64,000 nt of DNA. Origin: Rhodobacter sp. CZR27. Lineage in GTDB: Bacteria > Pseudomonadota > Alphaproteobacteria > Rhodobacterales > Rhodobacteraceae. The notes beneath the pieces were generated by a model. It saw only the letters and a list, made by a program, of their open reading frames with translations. It was not told where the DNA came from and made no database searches. Within the stretch, counting starts at the first letter, position 1. The number at the start of each line of letters is the position of its first letter. Shown one piece after another: positions 16,037 to 25,259 of the stretch. The DNA lies in assembly GCF_002407205.1 (NCBI RefSeq), contig NZ_CP023549.1, forward strand, positions 796,521 to 860,520, in the 5' to 3' direction. The position numbers and the translations under genes are program-made.

Positions 16037-18699
16037 GCCATCGCTACCTCGGATGCTGCGATGTCTGCGAGAAGCAGTTGCACCGCCGTGGCTCTGGCCG
16101 GCCGAACCAGCATCAGGGCTTTGGCGGAATTGACTGCGCCCCCTGCTTCACGGAATAGGGCGGAGGCGCGTTCCCGTTCCATCCAGCCGGCGTGCGTGGC
16201 GGCGTGCAAGAAGAACGCGAGCCATTCCGGTGTGTGTTGCATCAGGCCGCGGCTGCCTTCGTCCCCCCCAACATCGGTCACGAGCTTATCGACACGTCGC
16301 CGCCACGCAAGCGGGTCGTAGTCACGAAGGTCGCCGAAGATATCCTGAATGAAGGCGGCGTGCCCCTTGTCTTCGAGATCGTTCAAGTGGGCGATAAGCA
16401 AAGCGATGTTTAGCGACTCGGCTGTGTTGTGCCGGTGAAGCAGAAACAGAGCGACGCGCCGCCGCCGCCGAGCGGAGCCAGCGTCCGATAGAATGGCTTT
16501 AACGCGCGCAACGTCTTCGCTTGATTGCACTGCGGGGGGCAATAGGTGGACGTTGAGACTGAAATGCTCGCCAAAGTTCGGTGCCGCCTCGCAAGCCGCG
16601 ATTGCGGCGGTTTTGTTCGCTCTGCGCGCGAGCAGATAGGAATAGCGGAAGACGCCTTCATAAACCGGACGGCCGGGCAAGTGGGCCAACGCTTCGGTCA
16701 ATGCCTGGGCCTGCTGGGCATCGGCAAGATCGACCAACTGATAGGCGATGATAAAGTCCCTCAGCTCGTCATAGGTGAACGAGATGGCGAGATTGCCTAC
16801 TCCCGCGAGGCCCTCGCTATCGACTTCCCGCCGTAGGATTACATCGTCCTCGACGAAGCGCCGGACGACCTCTTGCTCTTGGGCAGTAAAATTGCGCACC
16901 GAGAGCTTGGAAAAATCGTCCGCTGCAAGCATCGACACCGCAATCTTGAACAAGGTAGGCAGGGCACTCGTCCTGTGCTCTGGAGGGAAGGCGTCGATCT
17001 TCTTGCGGAGATAGTCGACGAACAGATCGCCCTTGTAGATGTCGGTCACGTACCCGACATCGCTGCCCTCATGGCGTTCACAGAAGATCCGCAGGAGCAA
17101 TAAGTCGTTCGCAAGGAACGCCTTCGCTCTCCCCCGCAACGACCCGCTGATGCGAAAATGCGCGAAGTAAGCGTTCAAAAGTCGTGACTTGCTATGGTTG
17201 GTCATTTCCGAACGCAAGTCGTTCACGCGGTGGATGTGCACCGCAAATGGCTCGTCCAAAACCGTTGCAAAGCGCTCATCGAAGAATTCACTTCGGCATG
17301 TGATTACGAGCTTGATCCATTCATATTGGGAAACCGCGCTGCAAAACGCCTTGAGTTCGTCGTTGAACGATATGAGGTCGTTAACTTCGTTGATGCCGTC
17401 GATGACAATTACGAACGGCTTTTCGACATCGTGCGCCACCTGGTCGAACAGCGTCAGATAATCGTGCAGTTTGGTGCCGTCAGGCGCGTATCGGTTGTGT
17501 TTGATGTAGTCAAATAGCCGGGTGCCCGGCGTGAAACCATTCAGCTGGCGCGCCGGGATGAACAGGCACGGAATTTCAAACAGCCGAAACTGGTTCTCGA
17601 CCAAGTCGCACACGAAATTGGTCTTACCCTGTCCGGCCATACTGGTGACGAGGAAAATCTTGTTGCGGATGAGGCTGATCAGCGCGCGCGCATCGATCAA
17701 TCGCGACGTTAGCCCGCTGGCGGCACTCTCGAGCCGGAACTGCGCGATCTTCCATCCCGCCGACTCTGGGTTCACAGGTTCGTAGCGAGCCTCGCCGGTC
17801 TCGCGCCACCACGACAGTGGGCGAACCTTTGCCAACTCGACGCCGATCGCTTGGTCAACCTGGTCAAGCCACACGCCCAATTCGGCGAAGGTTGCCGGCG
17901 CAGCGCTGAGCAAGCCGACATCGAGCTCCGAAACCAGTTCTGGCTCGCCGGCAATTCTAAAGCTGGGTTTGAGGTGATCATAGCCGAAATTACGAAATTT
18001 ATCCTGTATCTTGCGATAGAAGAACAATGGGTTGGCGAACAGCCTCATCTGCTCTTTGGTGGAGTGCGTTTCCACGAAGATCGTGGGGATATATTTGCGC
18101 GACGTCTTTTCAACCTCGATCTTCTCTGTTGAGAAGGCGAGAAATTTGTCGAGCTGCTCGCGGAACTTCACTTGGCTGTCGCGCTTTGCCCAGCCCGACG
18201 CGAGATAATGATCGATAGCTTCGAGCTTGGCGGTTTCAAGATGCCGCATCCGCGCTAGGATATCGTCCAAATCGATCACGTGCGCTGCAGGACTGAATGG
18301 AATCGTGAGCGCCGCGATTGCTCGTTCCAGCGACTTTGCCGTGTACGAGGCCTGCTTCCCGGTCAGCGCAAGCACATAAAGGCGGTCGAAAGTCTTACTC
18401 AAGCTGTGCTCGTGAAACTTCTCGACCGTTTTCAATATCTTTCCGCTTGACCCGTCAGTGGTCACCTGAAACGAAACCCTAGTCGTCGTACAGCCGAGGT
18501 CTACAGCCGGGAAGTTGGCTTGGACTCGGTTCATGTTTTGCAGATCCGAGCAATCGAACACCAGTTTCAAAATGGGAATCAGAAAGTCTTCAGTAACAGA
18601 ATTGATGTCGAAGCGCCCGATGGCGTTAAGCGCCCTGATTTCATGGACCATGCGCCCCGCAAACTTGGCAATATTCTTGAGGTGGTCGTCTCGGTTCAT
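16033..18699 (-). CDS. SMEK-domain STAND-type NTPase (888 aa)
   Basis: A large signal-transduction NTPase. Residues about 3-120 form a SMEK domain, a PD-(D/E)XK-like module. It shows the usual helix (HLKNIAKFAGRMVHEIRALN), the D67 of NFPAVDLG and the strand SFQVT at 76-80, where the expected lysine is Thr. The NTPase core has Walker A SMAGQGKTN (353-361) and a NACHT-like Walker B VIVIDGINEVND (D434, E438). Arg-rich helical repeats fill the C-terminus (about 640-888), the region that senses a trigger in related proteins. SMEK-STAND proteins are known mainly from predicted anti-phage systems. The start is set by the 4-base overlap with a 30-codon upstream ORF. It is the main candidate effector/sensor of the operon. 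Confidence 0.85.
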   Translation of the reverse strand: MNRDDHLKNIAKFAGRMVHEIRALNAIGRFDINSVTEDFLIPILKLVFDCSDLQNMNRVQANFPAVDLGCTTTRVSFQVTTDGSSGKILKTVEKFHEHSLSKTFDRLYVLALTGKQASYTAKSLERAIAALTIPFSPAAHVIDLDDILARMRHLETAKLEAIDHYLASGWAKRDSQVKFREQLDKFLAFSTEKIEVEKTSRKYIPTIFVETHSTKEQMRLFANPLFFYRKIQDKFRNFGYDHLKPSFRIAGEPELVSELDVGLLSAAPATFAELGVWLDQVDQAIGVELAKVRPLSWWRETGEARYEPVNPESAGWKIAQFRLESAASGLTSRLIDARALISLIRNKIFLVTSMAGQGKTNFVCDLVENQFRLFEIPCLFIPARQLNGFTPGTRLFDYIKHNRYAPDGTKLHDYLTLFDQVAHDVEKPFVIVIDGINEVNDLISFNDELKAFCSAVSQYEWIKLVITCRSEFFDERFATVLDEPFAVHIHRVNDLRSEMTNHSKSRLLNAYFAHFRISGSLRGRAKAFLANDLLLLRIFCERHEGSDVGYVTDIYKGDLFVDYLRKKIDAFPPEHRTSALPTLFKIAVSMLAADDFSKLSVRNFTAQEQEVVRRFVEDDVILRREVDSEGLAGVGNLAISFTYDELRDFIIAYQLVDLADAQQAQALTEALAHLPGRPVYEGVFRYSYLLARRANKTAAIAACEAAPNFGEHFSLNVHLLPPAVQSSEDVARVKAILSDAGSARRRRRVALFLLHRHNTAESLNIALLIAHLNDLEDKGHAAFIQDIFGDLRDYDPLAWRRRVDKLVTDVGGDEGSRGLMQHTPEWLAFFLHAATHAGWMERERASALFREAGGAVNSAKALMLVRPARATAVQLLLADIAASEVAMA

Positions 18700-18788
18700 C
18701 GGGAGTCCATCGAGCTCGGGAATGTTACGGCAAGGGTGCCGCCAAAATCATACTGTAACTGCTCAACAGGTTGATCCGCGAAGGACAT
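18696..18788 (-). CDS. 30-residue peptide, first cistron of the SMEK operon
   Basis: ATG 18788 has a strong GGGGGAG site 8 bases upstream. The 30-codon frame ends in a TGA overlapping the ATG of the SMEK NTPase, a coupled arrangement repeated through this operon. The NTPase itself has no good ribosome-binding site, so this peptide is probably translated. It starts MSFADQPVEQLQYDFGG and carries a Gly-Gly at residues 16-17 followed by a hydrophobic and Ser/Thr-containing tail. That leader-GG-core shape recalls peptide precursors modified by SPASM radical SAM enzymes. A purely regulatory leader peptide is the alternative. Confidence 0.55.
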   Translation of the reverse strand: MSFADQPVEQLQYDFGGTLAVTFPSSMDSR

Positions 18789-19754
18789 GGAAGCTTCTCC
18801 CCCTAATCGGCCGAATATCAGGGATAATGAGGCGCTGCGCAAGCAAGGGCAGATACATGGTGTAACCTGTGTCGCGCTGGCCGGCGTTTTGAGTGGTACG
18901 CCGACTCAAGGAGAGCGGACACTGTCGCGCCTGCCGAAGAAGGATCGCTTTCCACAATCCACCGTGAACAGATGGTAGTCCGGATGCGCCCCCTAAGGGG
19001 CTGCCCGTCGATCCCACAGCGAACGACCGCTTTCCGCCCGCGGCACTCGGTCGCAGCAGGCAGGCTCGGCCCGGCGCGCCGGGACCACAGACAATGCTGC
19101 AGGGAGCTCGACAGACTGAAAAGGGCTGCTCGGCCCTCTCGCTGCGGCGCGTACCAACGGCGGGTTCGGCGCGCGGGGCTTCAACGGCAGACCGTCTGTT
19201 TTGAGCGACTTGCCAATCTATCTTCGCCGCACCCGGGTGCTGCACGGTCGATATGAGCGCGTCGCTGCCATTCCGGCGGATCGCGGCGAAGGAACTTTGC
19301 CGCCCGTTCCCGATGCTGCTGCCCTGGAGATTCAGCTCTTCCACCGAAGTCGTTGACCTCGGGCAGCACGACCTCCCACTCGTCCCGACGGATCAGGTGG
19401 CGAAAAGCCTCATCTCCGTCATCCCTGCGCCAGCGAAGGATAGCTACGAAATCTCTCCCCGCAGAACTGCCGTACGTCTGGGCGGCGCGCACGACCGCGC
19501 CATCCCGCCAAGCGTCCACCCTTCTCATCAAGGATTAGCCAGCGGTCGCCTTTCGCATGACGTTAATCGGATCGCCCACCGCCGCAGCGGCGATCGCCGC
19601 CAGCGCCTCGAATGGACTCATCCGACGGGCTACCATGAACGGCGGCAACGGCCCGTCCCGAAGGTGCCCCGGCACCCCGCATTGCGCGGCCGGCGTTGCA
19701 ACCTCTGCCCTAACGGACCAGACTGCCCCTCGAAGCGCCAACGACGGGATCGGC
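18789..19754. other. Intergenic region between the SMEK operon and TPR gene
   Basis: No convincing gene. The first 60 bases on the minus strand must contain the operon promoter; AT-rich TTATCCCTGATATT (around 18820) is a candidate -10 region. Positions 19005-19200 hold the recurrent GC-rich intergenic texture (GAACGACCGCTTTCCGCCCG and AGGGCTGCTCGGCCCTC). A minus-strand frame at 19181-19531 reads partly like protein (AGRDFVAILRWRRDDGDEAF) but lacks start context and may be a gene remnant. Confidence 0.4.
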
Positions 19755-20231
19755 ATGGCTCTCGAGGACACGGTACGGGATGCATTCGAGTGGCTCGCCC
19801 ACGCGCCAGGCGCTCGCAGCGACCCGGAGGGCACCGCGCGCGCGGTGGAGGCGGCGCTGGCTGCGGCTCCCCATGACCTCGACGTGCGGCTGGCGGCCTA
19901 TCGCTTCCACTTCTACACCCACGGGTTCGCGCACGCGGTTCCGCATGCCGAGGCGATCCTCGGCATGGCCGCGCAACGGTTGAACGTCGCCGCCGACTGG
20001 ACCACCGTTCGACCCGGGGACGCAGACTTCCAGGAGGCCGAGACGGCGCCGGGTCTCTATCTCCAAGCTCTCATCGCGCTCGCCTACTGCCACATGCGAC
20101 TCGGCCGCCTCGACCTCGGGACGCTCTATCTGACCAAGGCTGTCGAGCTTGATCCCACCGACCGGTTCGGCGCCAGCCGCCTCCAGGCCGCCGCACGGGC
20201 GCCGGAAACGGAGGAGGAGGGCGAAGCATGA
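19755..20231 (+). CDS. Tetratricopeptide-like protein (158 aa)
   Basis: A small soluble protein made of TPR-like helical pairs: AVEAALAAAPHDLDVRLAAY, LYLQALIALAYCHMRLG and LGTLYLTKAVELDPTDRFGA. It matches my memory of short TPR proteins sometimes encoded in nitrogen-fixation regions of purple bacteria, which would fit the cowN gene at 61.5 kb, but this is not proven. ATG 19755 is chosen because protein-like sequence begins there although the frame is open from 19557. Its TGA overlaps a new ATG (20229), so a coupled downstream gene once followed; that frame stops within a few codons and the rest is gone. IS21 lies 190 bases downstream. Confidence 0.65.
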   Translation: MALEDTVRDAFEWLAHAPGARSDPEGTARAVEAALAAAPHDLDVRLAAYRFHFYTHGFAHAVPHAEAILGMAAQRLNVAADWTTVRPGDADFQEAETAPGLYLQALIALAYCHMRLGRLDLGTLYLTKAVELDPTDRFGASRLQAAARAPETEEEGEA

Positions 20232-20607
20232 CCGCATGACCCTGCTAAGCGGATCGCAACCATGGACCCGCTGCCTGGAGGCAGGCCTGCATCCCTAGGA
20301 CAGCAAAGCCGAAGCAGAGCCTCGCGGCGTCCCAGGTTGCGCCGCCGCGACAAGCAAGTCCGTCCTGAACTGCTGGGGAGAGCTCGGTCCGCCTCGCGGC
20401 GCCGACGCTGACGGACGACTGATGAGCGACAACCAAGTTGTCCGACACCGTCAGGCAAGTTGGCCGCTGGGTTGAGCCGGAGGACGGGCGTAGCCCGTCC
20501 CGGAGGCTGAACCCAGCGGCTGGCCCTCGTTTCGGGGGAGAAGGGTGGGTGCTGGCCGCTGCGGGCCGGTAGGATCGGGATCTCTGCGTCCAAACGGAGA
20601 TCCGACC

Positions 20608-22116
20608 GTGCCGGGCAAACCCGTCACCGACCAGCAATTGAGAGTCTACATGACCGACCGTCTCCAGCACAGCCAGCGTGTCGCCGCCGCCCGCGCCGGC
20701 TTCAGCGAGCGCACCGCCCGCCGCATCGATGCCGATCCGCGCCTTCCCTCGCAACGTCCGGCCCCCCGGGGCCGCACCGTGCCCGACCCGCTCGAGGCGG
20801 TGTGGGAGCCGGTGCTGCTGCCGATCCTCGCGCGTGATCCGGCCGTTCAGGCCGTGACCCTGCTGCGGCACCTTCAGATGAGCGACCCGGAGGCTTTCCC
20901 GGACGACCGCGTGCGCCGGACGCTCGAGCGGCGCGTCCGCGACTGGCGTGCCCTGAACGGCCCCGAGCGCGACGTGATCTTCCGTCAGACGCCCGAGCCC
21001 GGCCGGATGGCCCTGTCGGACTTCACCGATGCGAACGAACTCTGCGTGACGATCGCGGGGCAGCCGCTGGAGCAGCGCCTCTACCACTTCGTCCTGGCCT
21101 ACAGCGGCTGGGAACATGCCGCCGTGGTGCTGGGCGGCGAGAGCTTCCCGGCGCTGGCCGAGAACCTCCAGAACGCACTCTGGACCCTTGGCGGCGTCCC
21201 GCACGAGCACCGAACCGACAGCCTGTCCGCAGCTTACCGGAACCTCGACACCGAAGCGGCGGCCGATGTCACCAGCCGCTATCAGGCGTTCTGCGCCCAC
21301 TACGGCATGCTCGCCAGCCGCAACAACCCGGGCGAGGCGCACGAGAACGGATCGGTCGAGGCCCACAACAACCACCTGAAGGTCGCCCTCGACCAGGCCC
21401 TGATCCTGCGTGGCTCCCGCGACTTCGCCGATCTCGCCAGCTGGCGCCGCTTCGTCGATGAACTGGTCGCCCGACGCAACCGCCGGCGCGAGTCCGCGGT
21501 GCGCATCGAGATGGCGGCGCTCAGGCCGCTGCCGGCCCGGCGCACCACAGACTTCACCGAAGTGGTCGCGCGGGTCACGAAGACCGGGGGCTTTCTGGTC
21601 CACCAGGTCTTCTACTCGGCACCCTCGCAGCTGATCGGCAAGCGCCTGCGGGTCCATGTCTACGACGACCGGATCGAGGCCTTTCTCGGAGCGACCCCTG
21701 TCGTCACGCACCCCCGCCGTCGCGGCCGCGATGACGGCGCCCGCGTCCACTGCGTCAACTATCGCCCTGTCATCCACGCCCTGCGCCGCAAGCCGCAGGC
21801 GCTGGCCGGTTCCGTTTACCGCGACGGCCTGTTCCCGCGATCGGAATACGCCGAGGCCTGGGTTGCGTTGTCCGCCGCCTTGCCGCGCCGCGACGCCTGC
21901 CGTCGCATGGTCGATCTGCTGTGGCTTGCCCATGCGGAGGGCTGCGAGGCTGAACTGGCCGCGCTGATTGCCCACACCCTCGGTCATGGCGAATTGCCCG
22001 AAGCCCATGCGCTAAGGAGCAAGCTGGAGCCGCGTCGGCGCGAGCTGCCCGACGACACGCCCGTCAACCTCACCGATCTGGCCCGCTTCGACGAGCTGCT
22101 GGAGGCGCGCGCATGA
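20608..22116 (+). CDS. istA: IS21 transposase IstA (502 aa)
   Basis: The DDE transposase of IS21 copy 1. It has an N-terminal helix-turn-helix (SQRVAAARAGFSERTARRID), the catalytic core beginning at DFTDANEL, with SYSGWEH-like strand (YHFVLAYSGWEHAAVVLGG) and the HENGSVEAHNNHLK block carrying the catalytic Glu, and a Mu-type C-terminal beta domain (SAPSQLIGKRLRVHVYDD). The GTG at 20608 is preferred because GGAGA lies 7 bases upstream. The stop overlaps the istB start by 4 bases. Confidence 0.9.
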   Translation: MPGKPVTDQQLRVYMTDRLQHSQRVAAARAGFSERTARRIDADPRLPSQRPAPRGRTVPDPLEAVWEPVLLPILARDPAVQAVTLLRHLQMSDPEAFPDDRVRRTLERRVRDWRALNGPERDVIFRQTPEPGRMALSDFTDANELCVTIAGQPLEQRLYHFVLAYSGWEHAAVVLGGESFPALAENLQNALWTLGGVPHEHRTDSLSAAYRNLDTEAAADVTSRYQAFCAHYGMLASRNNPGEAHENGSVEAHNNHLKVALDQALILRGSRDFADLASWRRFVDELVARRNRRRESAVRIEMAALRPLPARRTTDFTEVVARVTKTGGFLVHQVFYSAPSQLIGKRLRVHVYDDRIEAFLGATPVVTHPRRRGRDDGARVHCVNYRPVIHALRRKPQALAGSVYRDGLFPRSEYAEAWVALSAALPRRDACRRMVDLLWLAHAEGCEAELAALIAHTLGHGELPEAHALRSKLEPRRRELPDDTPVNLTDLARFDELLEARA

Positions 22117-22976
22117 CCGCCGCTGCCCCGCACCCCGTCGATGTGCATGCGTTGCCCGCCATGCTCACGGCTCTGCGCCTGCCCAGCATCCAGCGCCACT
22201 GGCCGATGCTCGCCGAGCGTGCCGACGCCGAGGGCTGGCCCGCCTCGCGCTTCCTCGCAGCCCTGGCCGAGGTCGAGCTCGCCGATCGCGATGCCCGCCG
22301 CATCCAGCGCCATCTGCAGCAGTCCGAACTTCCCGGCGGCAAGACGCTGGCAACGCTTGACTTCAAGGCGCTGTCCGGCGTGACCCGGGCCCGCATCGAG
22401 GCGTTGGCCGCCGGGGATTGGGTTGAGACCGGCGCCAATCTCATCGCCATCGGCAACTCGGGCGCCGGCAAGAGCCACGTTCTCTGTGCCATCGGCCATG
22501 CCCTCGTCGAGGCCGGCAAGCGCGTCCTCTACACCCCCACCACCGACATCGTGCAGAGGCTGCAGGCCGCGCGCCGCGACCTCGTCCTTGAGGCCGCCCT
22601 CGCGAAGCTCGACAAATTCGACCTGATTATCCTCGACGACATCACCTACGCCCAGAAGGACCAGGCCGAGAGCTCGGTGCTCTTCGAGCTCATCGCCCGG
22701 CGCTACGAGACCAGAAGCCTCGCCATCGCCGCCAACCAGCCCTTCAGCGCCTGGAACCGCGTCTTCCCCGATCAGGCCATGACCGTCGCCGCCATCGACC
22801 GGCTGGTTCACCACGCGACCATCCTCGAGATGAACGGCGAGAGCTTCCGCCGACGCGCCGCCGCACGACGCCGATCCACGGAGCCTGTCGCTGCGCCGAC
22901 AACCTCCAGCGACAACATCGGCGTCGAAGCCACCGACAACATCAACGACAAGCAGAGGGAGATCAGCGCCGACTAA
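22113..22976 (+). CDS. istB: IS21 helper ATPase IstB (287 aa)
   Basis: The AAA+ helper that assembles on target DNA and activates IstA. Walker A is AIGNSGAGKSHVL, Walker B LIILDDITYA, with the sensor region ATRSLAIAANQPF-like (SLAIAANQPFSAWNRVF) and MTVAAIDRLVHH following. The C-terminal tail is Thr/Asn/Asp-rich. It is coupled to istA by an ATGA overlap. All motifs are intact, so this copy is probably active, unlike copy 2 at 52-55 kb. Confidence 0.9.
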   Translation: MTAAAPHPVDVHALPAMLTALRLPSIQRHWPMLAERADAEGWPASRFLAALAEVELADRDARRIQRHLQQSELPGGKTLATLDFKALSGVTRARIEALAAGDWVETGANLIAIGNSGAGKSHVLCAIGHALVEAGKRVLYTPTTDIVQRLQAARRDLVLEAALAKLDKFDLIILDDITYAQKDQAESSVLFELIARRYETRSLAIAANQPFSAWNRVFPDQAMTVAAIDRLVHHATILEMNGESFRRRAAARRRSTEPVAAPTTSSDNIGVEATDNINDKQREISAD

Positions 22977-23074
22977 CACCAACGACCGCAGCGGTCAAAA
23001 CCGGCCATCCTGGTTGTCGGTCACGGCCAAGGAGGTTGACGCTCTACAGACGACCCAGCTATAGAAGCGTTCTA

Positions 23075-23915
23075 GGGTCAGGACTCGTTCTGGATTACAG
23101 CCAGAACATGACCGTCGCGGCGAGTGCGATGGCGGAGAAGAAGGCCTTTGGGCAGCGGTCGTATCGGGTAGCGACCCGTCGCCAATCCTTGAGGCGACCG
23201 AACATGATCTCGATGCGGTTTCGCCGCTTGTAGCGTCGCTTGTCATATCTCACGGTCTTCTTGCGCGACTTCCGGCCGGGGATGCAGACCTTCATGCCTT
23301 TGTCTTTCAACGCTTCTCGCAGCCAGTCCGCATCGTAGCCCCGGTCCGCCAGCAACCAGTCCGCCTTCGGCAGGCTGCCCGGCAGCGCCGCCGCGCCGGT
23401 ATAGTCGCTGACCTGTCCAGCGGACATGAAGAACCCGATCGGCCGCCCCTTCGCATCGGCGACGGCGTGCAACTTGGTGTTCATGCCCTCCTTGGTGCGC
23501 CCGATCTGGCGTCCGCGCCCCCTTTTTTCACGCACAGGCTTGAGGCCGTGCGATGCGCCTTCAGGTAGGTCGCGTCGATCATGATCGTCTTGTGCTCGGC
23601 TCGCTCCGCGGCCAGGCCCATCATGATCCGGGCGAAGACACCATTGTCGCTCCAGCGCTTCCAGCGGTTGTAGAGCGTCTTGGCCGGACCGTATTCCTTG
23701 GGCGTGTCGCACCACCGCAAGCCATTGCGATTGATGAAGATAATGCCGCTCAGCACACGCCGGTCATCAACGCGGGGCTTGCCATGGCTCTTGGGAAAGA
23801 ACGGCTTCAGACGCTCCATCTGGGCGTCCGTCAGCCAGAAAAGGTTGCTCATCGGTCGGGTCTCCCTGCGGAGCCTGAATCACGCAATCCGCCCGAAATC
23901 AATGGGTCCAGAGCC
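23075..23915 (-). mobile_element. IS5-family (IS427-type) insertion sequence
   Basis: An 841-bp element with imperfect 12-bp terminal repeats (GGGTCAGGACTC left, GGCTCTGGACCC right, read inward) and a TA target duplication. It inserted exactly at the stop codon of the amidohydrolase gene and regenerates a TAG there. It lies 26 bases from IS21 copy 1. Confidence 0.8.
23095..23852 (-). CDS. IS5 transposase made by -1 frameshifting
   Basis: Two overlapping frames form one DDE transposase. The first (from ATG 23852) covers the N-terminal region (FWLTDAQMERLKPFFPKSHG) and the first catalytic Asp (MIDATYLKAH). The second continues from the frameshift to 23095 with LADRGYDADWLREAL (second Asp) and RNRIEIMFGRLKDWRR (Glu). 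The junction at about 23525 is an A6G5 run on the minus strand (A AAA AAG type), the usual programmed -1 slippery site in this IS group. The frameshift here is therefore functional, not decay. Confidence 0.85.
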
Positions 23916-25259
23916 TAGGGGGCCAAGTCATCCTTGTAGATTTGCCCGTCCTTCATGATCAGGATCAGATTGCGCTCGGGATCGGCGAGCAGGTCGATAT
24001 TCTCAAGCGGATTTCCATCCACCAGCAGAAGATCCGCAAGGGCGCCCGCTTCGATCACGCCCAGCCTGCCCTGATAGGGGCTTCGCAGCCCTGAAAGCGC
24101 AAGTAACTCGCCGTTGGTCGAGGTCGCCTGGCGCAGTATCTCGGCGGGGGTGAACCATGATTTCAGGGACACCAGCATTTCACCCTGCCGGCGCGCCATG
24201 GCTTCCGAGAACAGCACGTCCGTCCCGAAGGCGGTCTTGATGTTATGCGCCTTTACCATCCCGTACAGGTGGTCGGTTCCTTCCATGACCTCCCCGGCCT
24301 TTTCCGCCTGACTGCTGCCGGGCGGGAACATTCCACCGAAGAACTCGGGCAGGATGGGCTGGGCAGAAAGCCAGATGTCCTTTTCGACCATTAACCTCGC
24401 CGTCTCGTCATCGATCAGGTGGGCATGTTCGATGACCTTCACCCCGGCATCGATCGCCAGTCGGACCGCCTCGGTCGTATAGGCATGAACCGCGACATAG
24501 GTGCCCCAGTTCGAGGCGGCCTCGACCGCGGCCATGAGTTCCTCGGACGTGAAGGTCGAGACGTCGAGCGGGCTATGGGGTGATGCGACCCCGCCACCTC
24601 CGGTCAGCTTGATCTGGCTCGCCCCCAGCATCAACTGCTCGCGCACACGCTGGCGGACCATGTCGGGATTGTCCGCCACCATGGCACCGCCCAGTTCCTC
24701 GACCCGCGAAAGCGGCCGGGAGGCATCGCGGGGAAGGTCCGAAAGCGGTCGGAAATCTCCATGCCCGCTCGTGACGGTGATCATCGCCCCCGATGGCCAG
24801 ATGCGCGGTCCGGGAATGACGCCCGCATCGATTGCCTGTTTCAGCCCGAAGGACGGGCCTCCCATGTCGCGTACGGTGGTGAACCCGCGCATCAGCGTCG
24901 CCGTGGCCTCGGCTCCGGCCAGAAGGTTGACGAATCCGACGTCCCCGAAGAGCATCTGCTCGGGCGTCTGACGGATCAGCATGGTGTGCCAATGCGCGTC
25001 GATCAGACCCGGCATCAACACGCGCCCGCCGCCGTCGATGACTGTCGTTTCGTTACCGGGCATCGCCACGTCGCCAATCTCGGCGATCAGGTTGCCTCGA
25101 ACGAGAAGCGAAGTGGGTCCCGAGAGCGCATCGCCCCTGCCGTCGAAAATGCGCACGTTCCGGAACAAGGTCTCGGGCTCGTCCTGCGCATGCACGGTTC
25201 CGGCGAAGGCCATCGAAAGAGCGACAAAGAGAACTTGCGGCCTCCAGACGACTTTCATC
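23915..25259 (-). CDS. Secreted amidohydrolase, imidazolonepropionase/prolidase-like (448 aa)
   Basis: A metal-dependent amidohydrolase exported by an N-terminal signal peptide (about residues 1-24, ending TVHAQ). The HxH metal motif is in LIDAHWHTM. Further ligands are the K of SQIKLTGGGGVASP, the H of YVAVHAYTTEAV and EHAHLIDDE, and the Asp in AFGTDVLFSEA. The closing ADLLLVDGNPLENI block is typical of the imidazolonepropionase-like Xaa-Pro dipeptidase group. AAGGAGAAGTTGAG precedes ATG 25259. The natural substrate is unknown. IS5 abuts its 3' end without changing the protein. Confidence 0.85.

Larger units (their letters stand above)
20420..23048 (+). mobile_element. IS21-family insertion sequence, copy 1
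   Basis: A complete IS21-type element carrying istA and istB. The ends start TGATGAGCGACAACC on the left and, read inward, TGTAGAGCGTCAACC on the right. Repeated internal copies of a GTCAACC/GACAACC-containing motif at both ends are the multiple terminal repeats typical of IS21. A 6-bp target duplication GACGAC flanks it (20414-20419 and 23049-23054), so the insertion is intact and fairly recent. Confidence 0.85.

Noticed and set aside
20245..22008. Long open frame on the minus strand opposite istA (587 codons)
   Set aside because: It is the antisense shadow of the IS21 transposase caused by high GC; no ribosome site and no recognisable domain, while the plus strand has full transposase motifs.
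23481..23600. IS5 two-frame transposase as a pseudogene
   Set aside because: The frames meet at an A6G5 slippery run in the correct -1 relation, which is the normal expression mode of this IS group.
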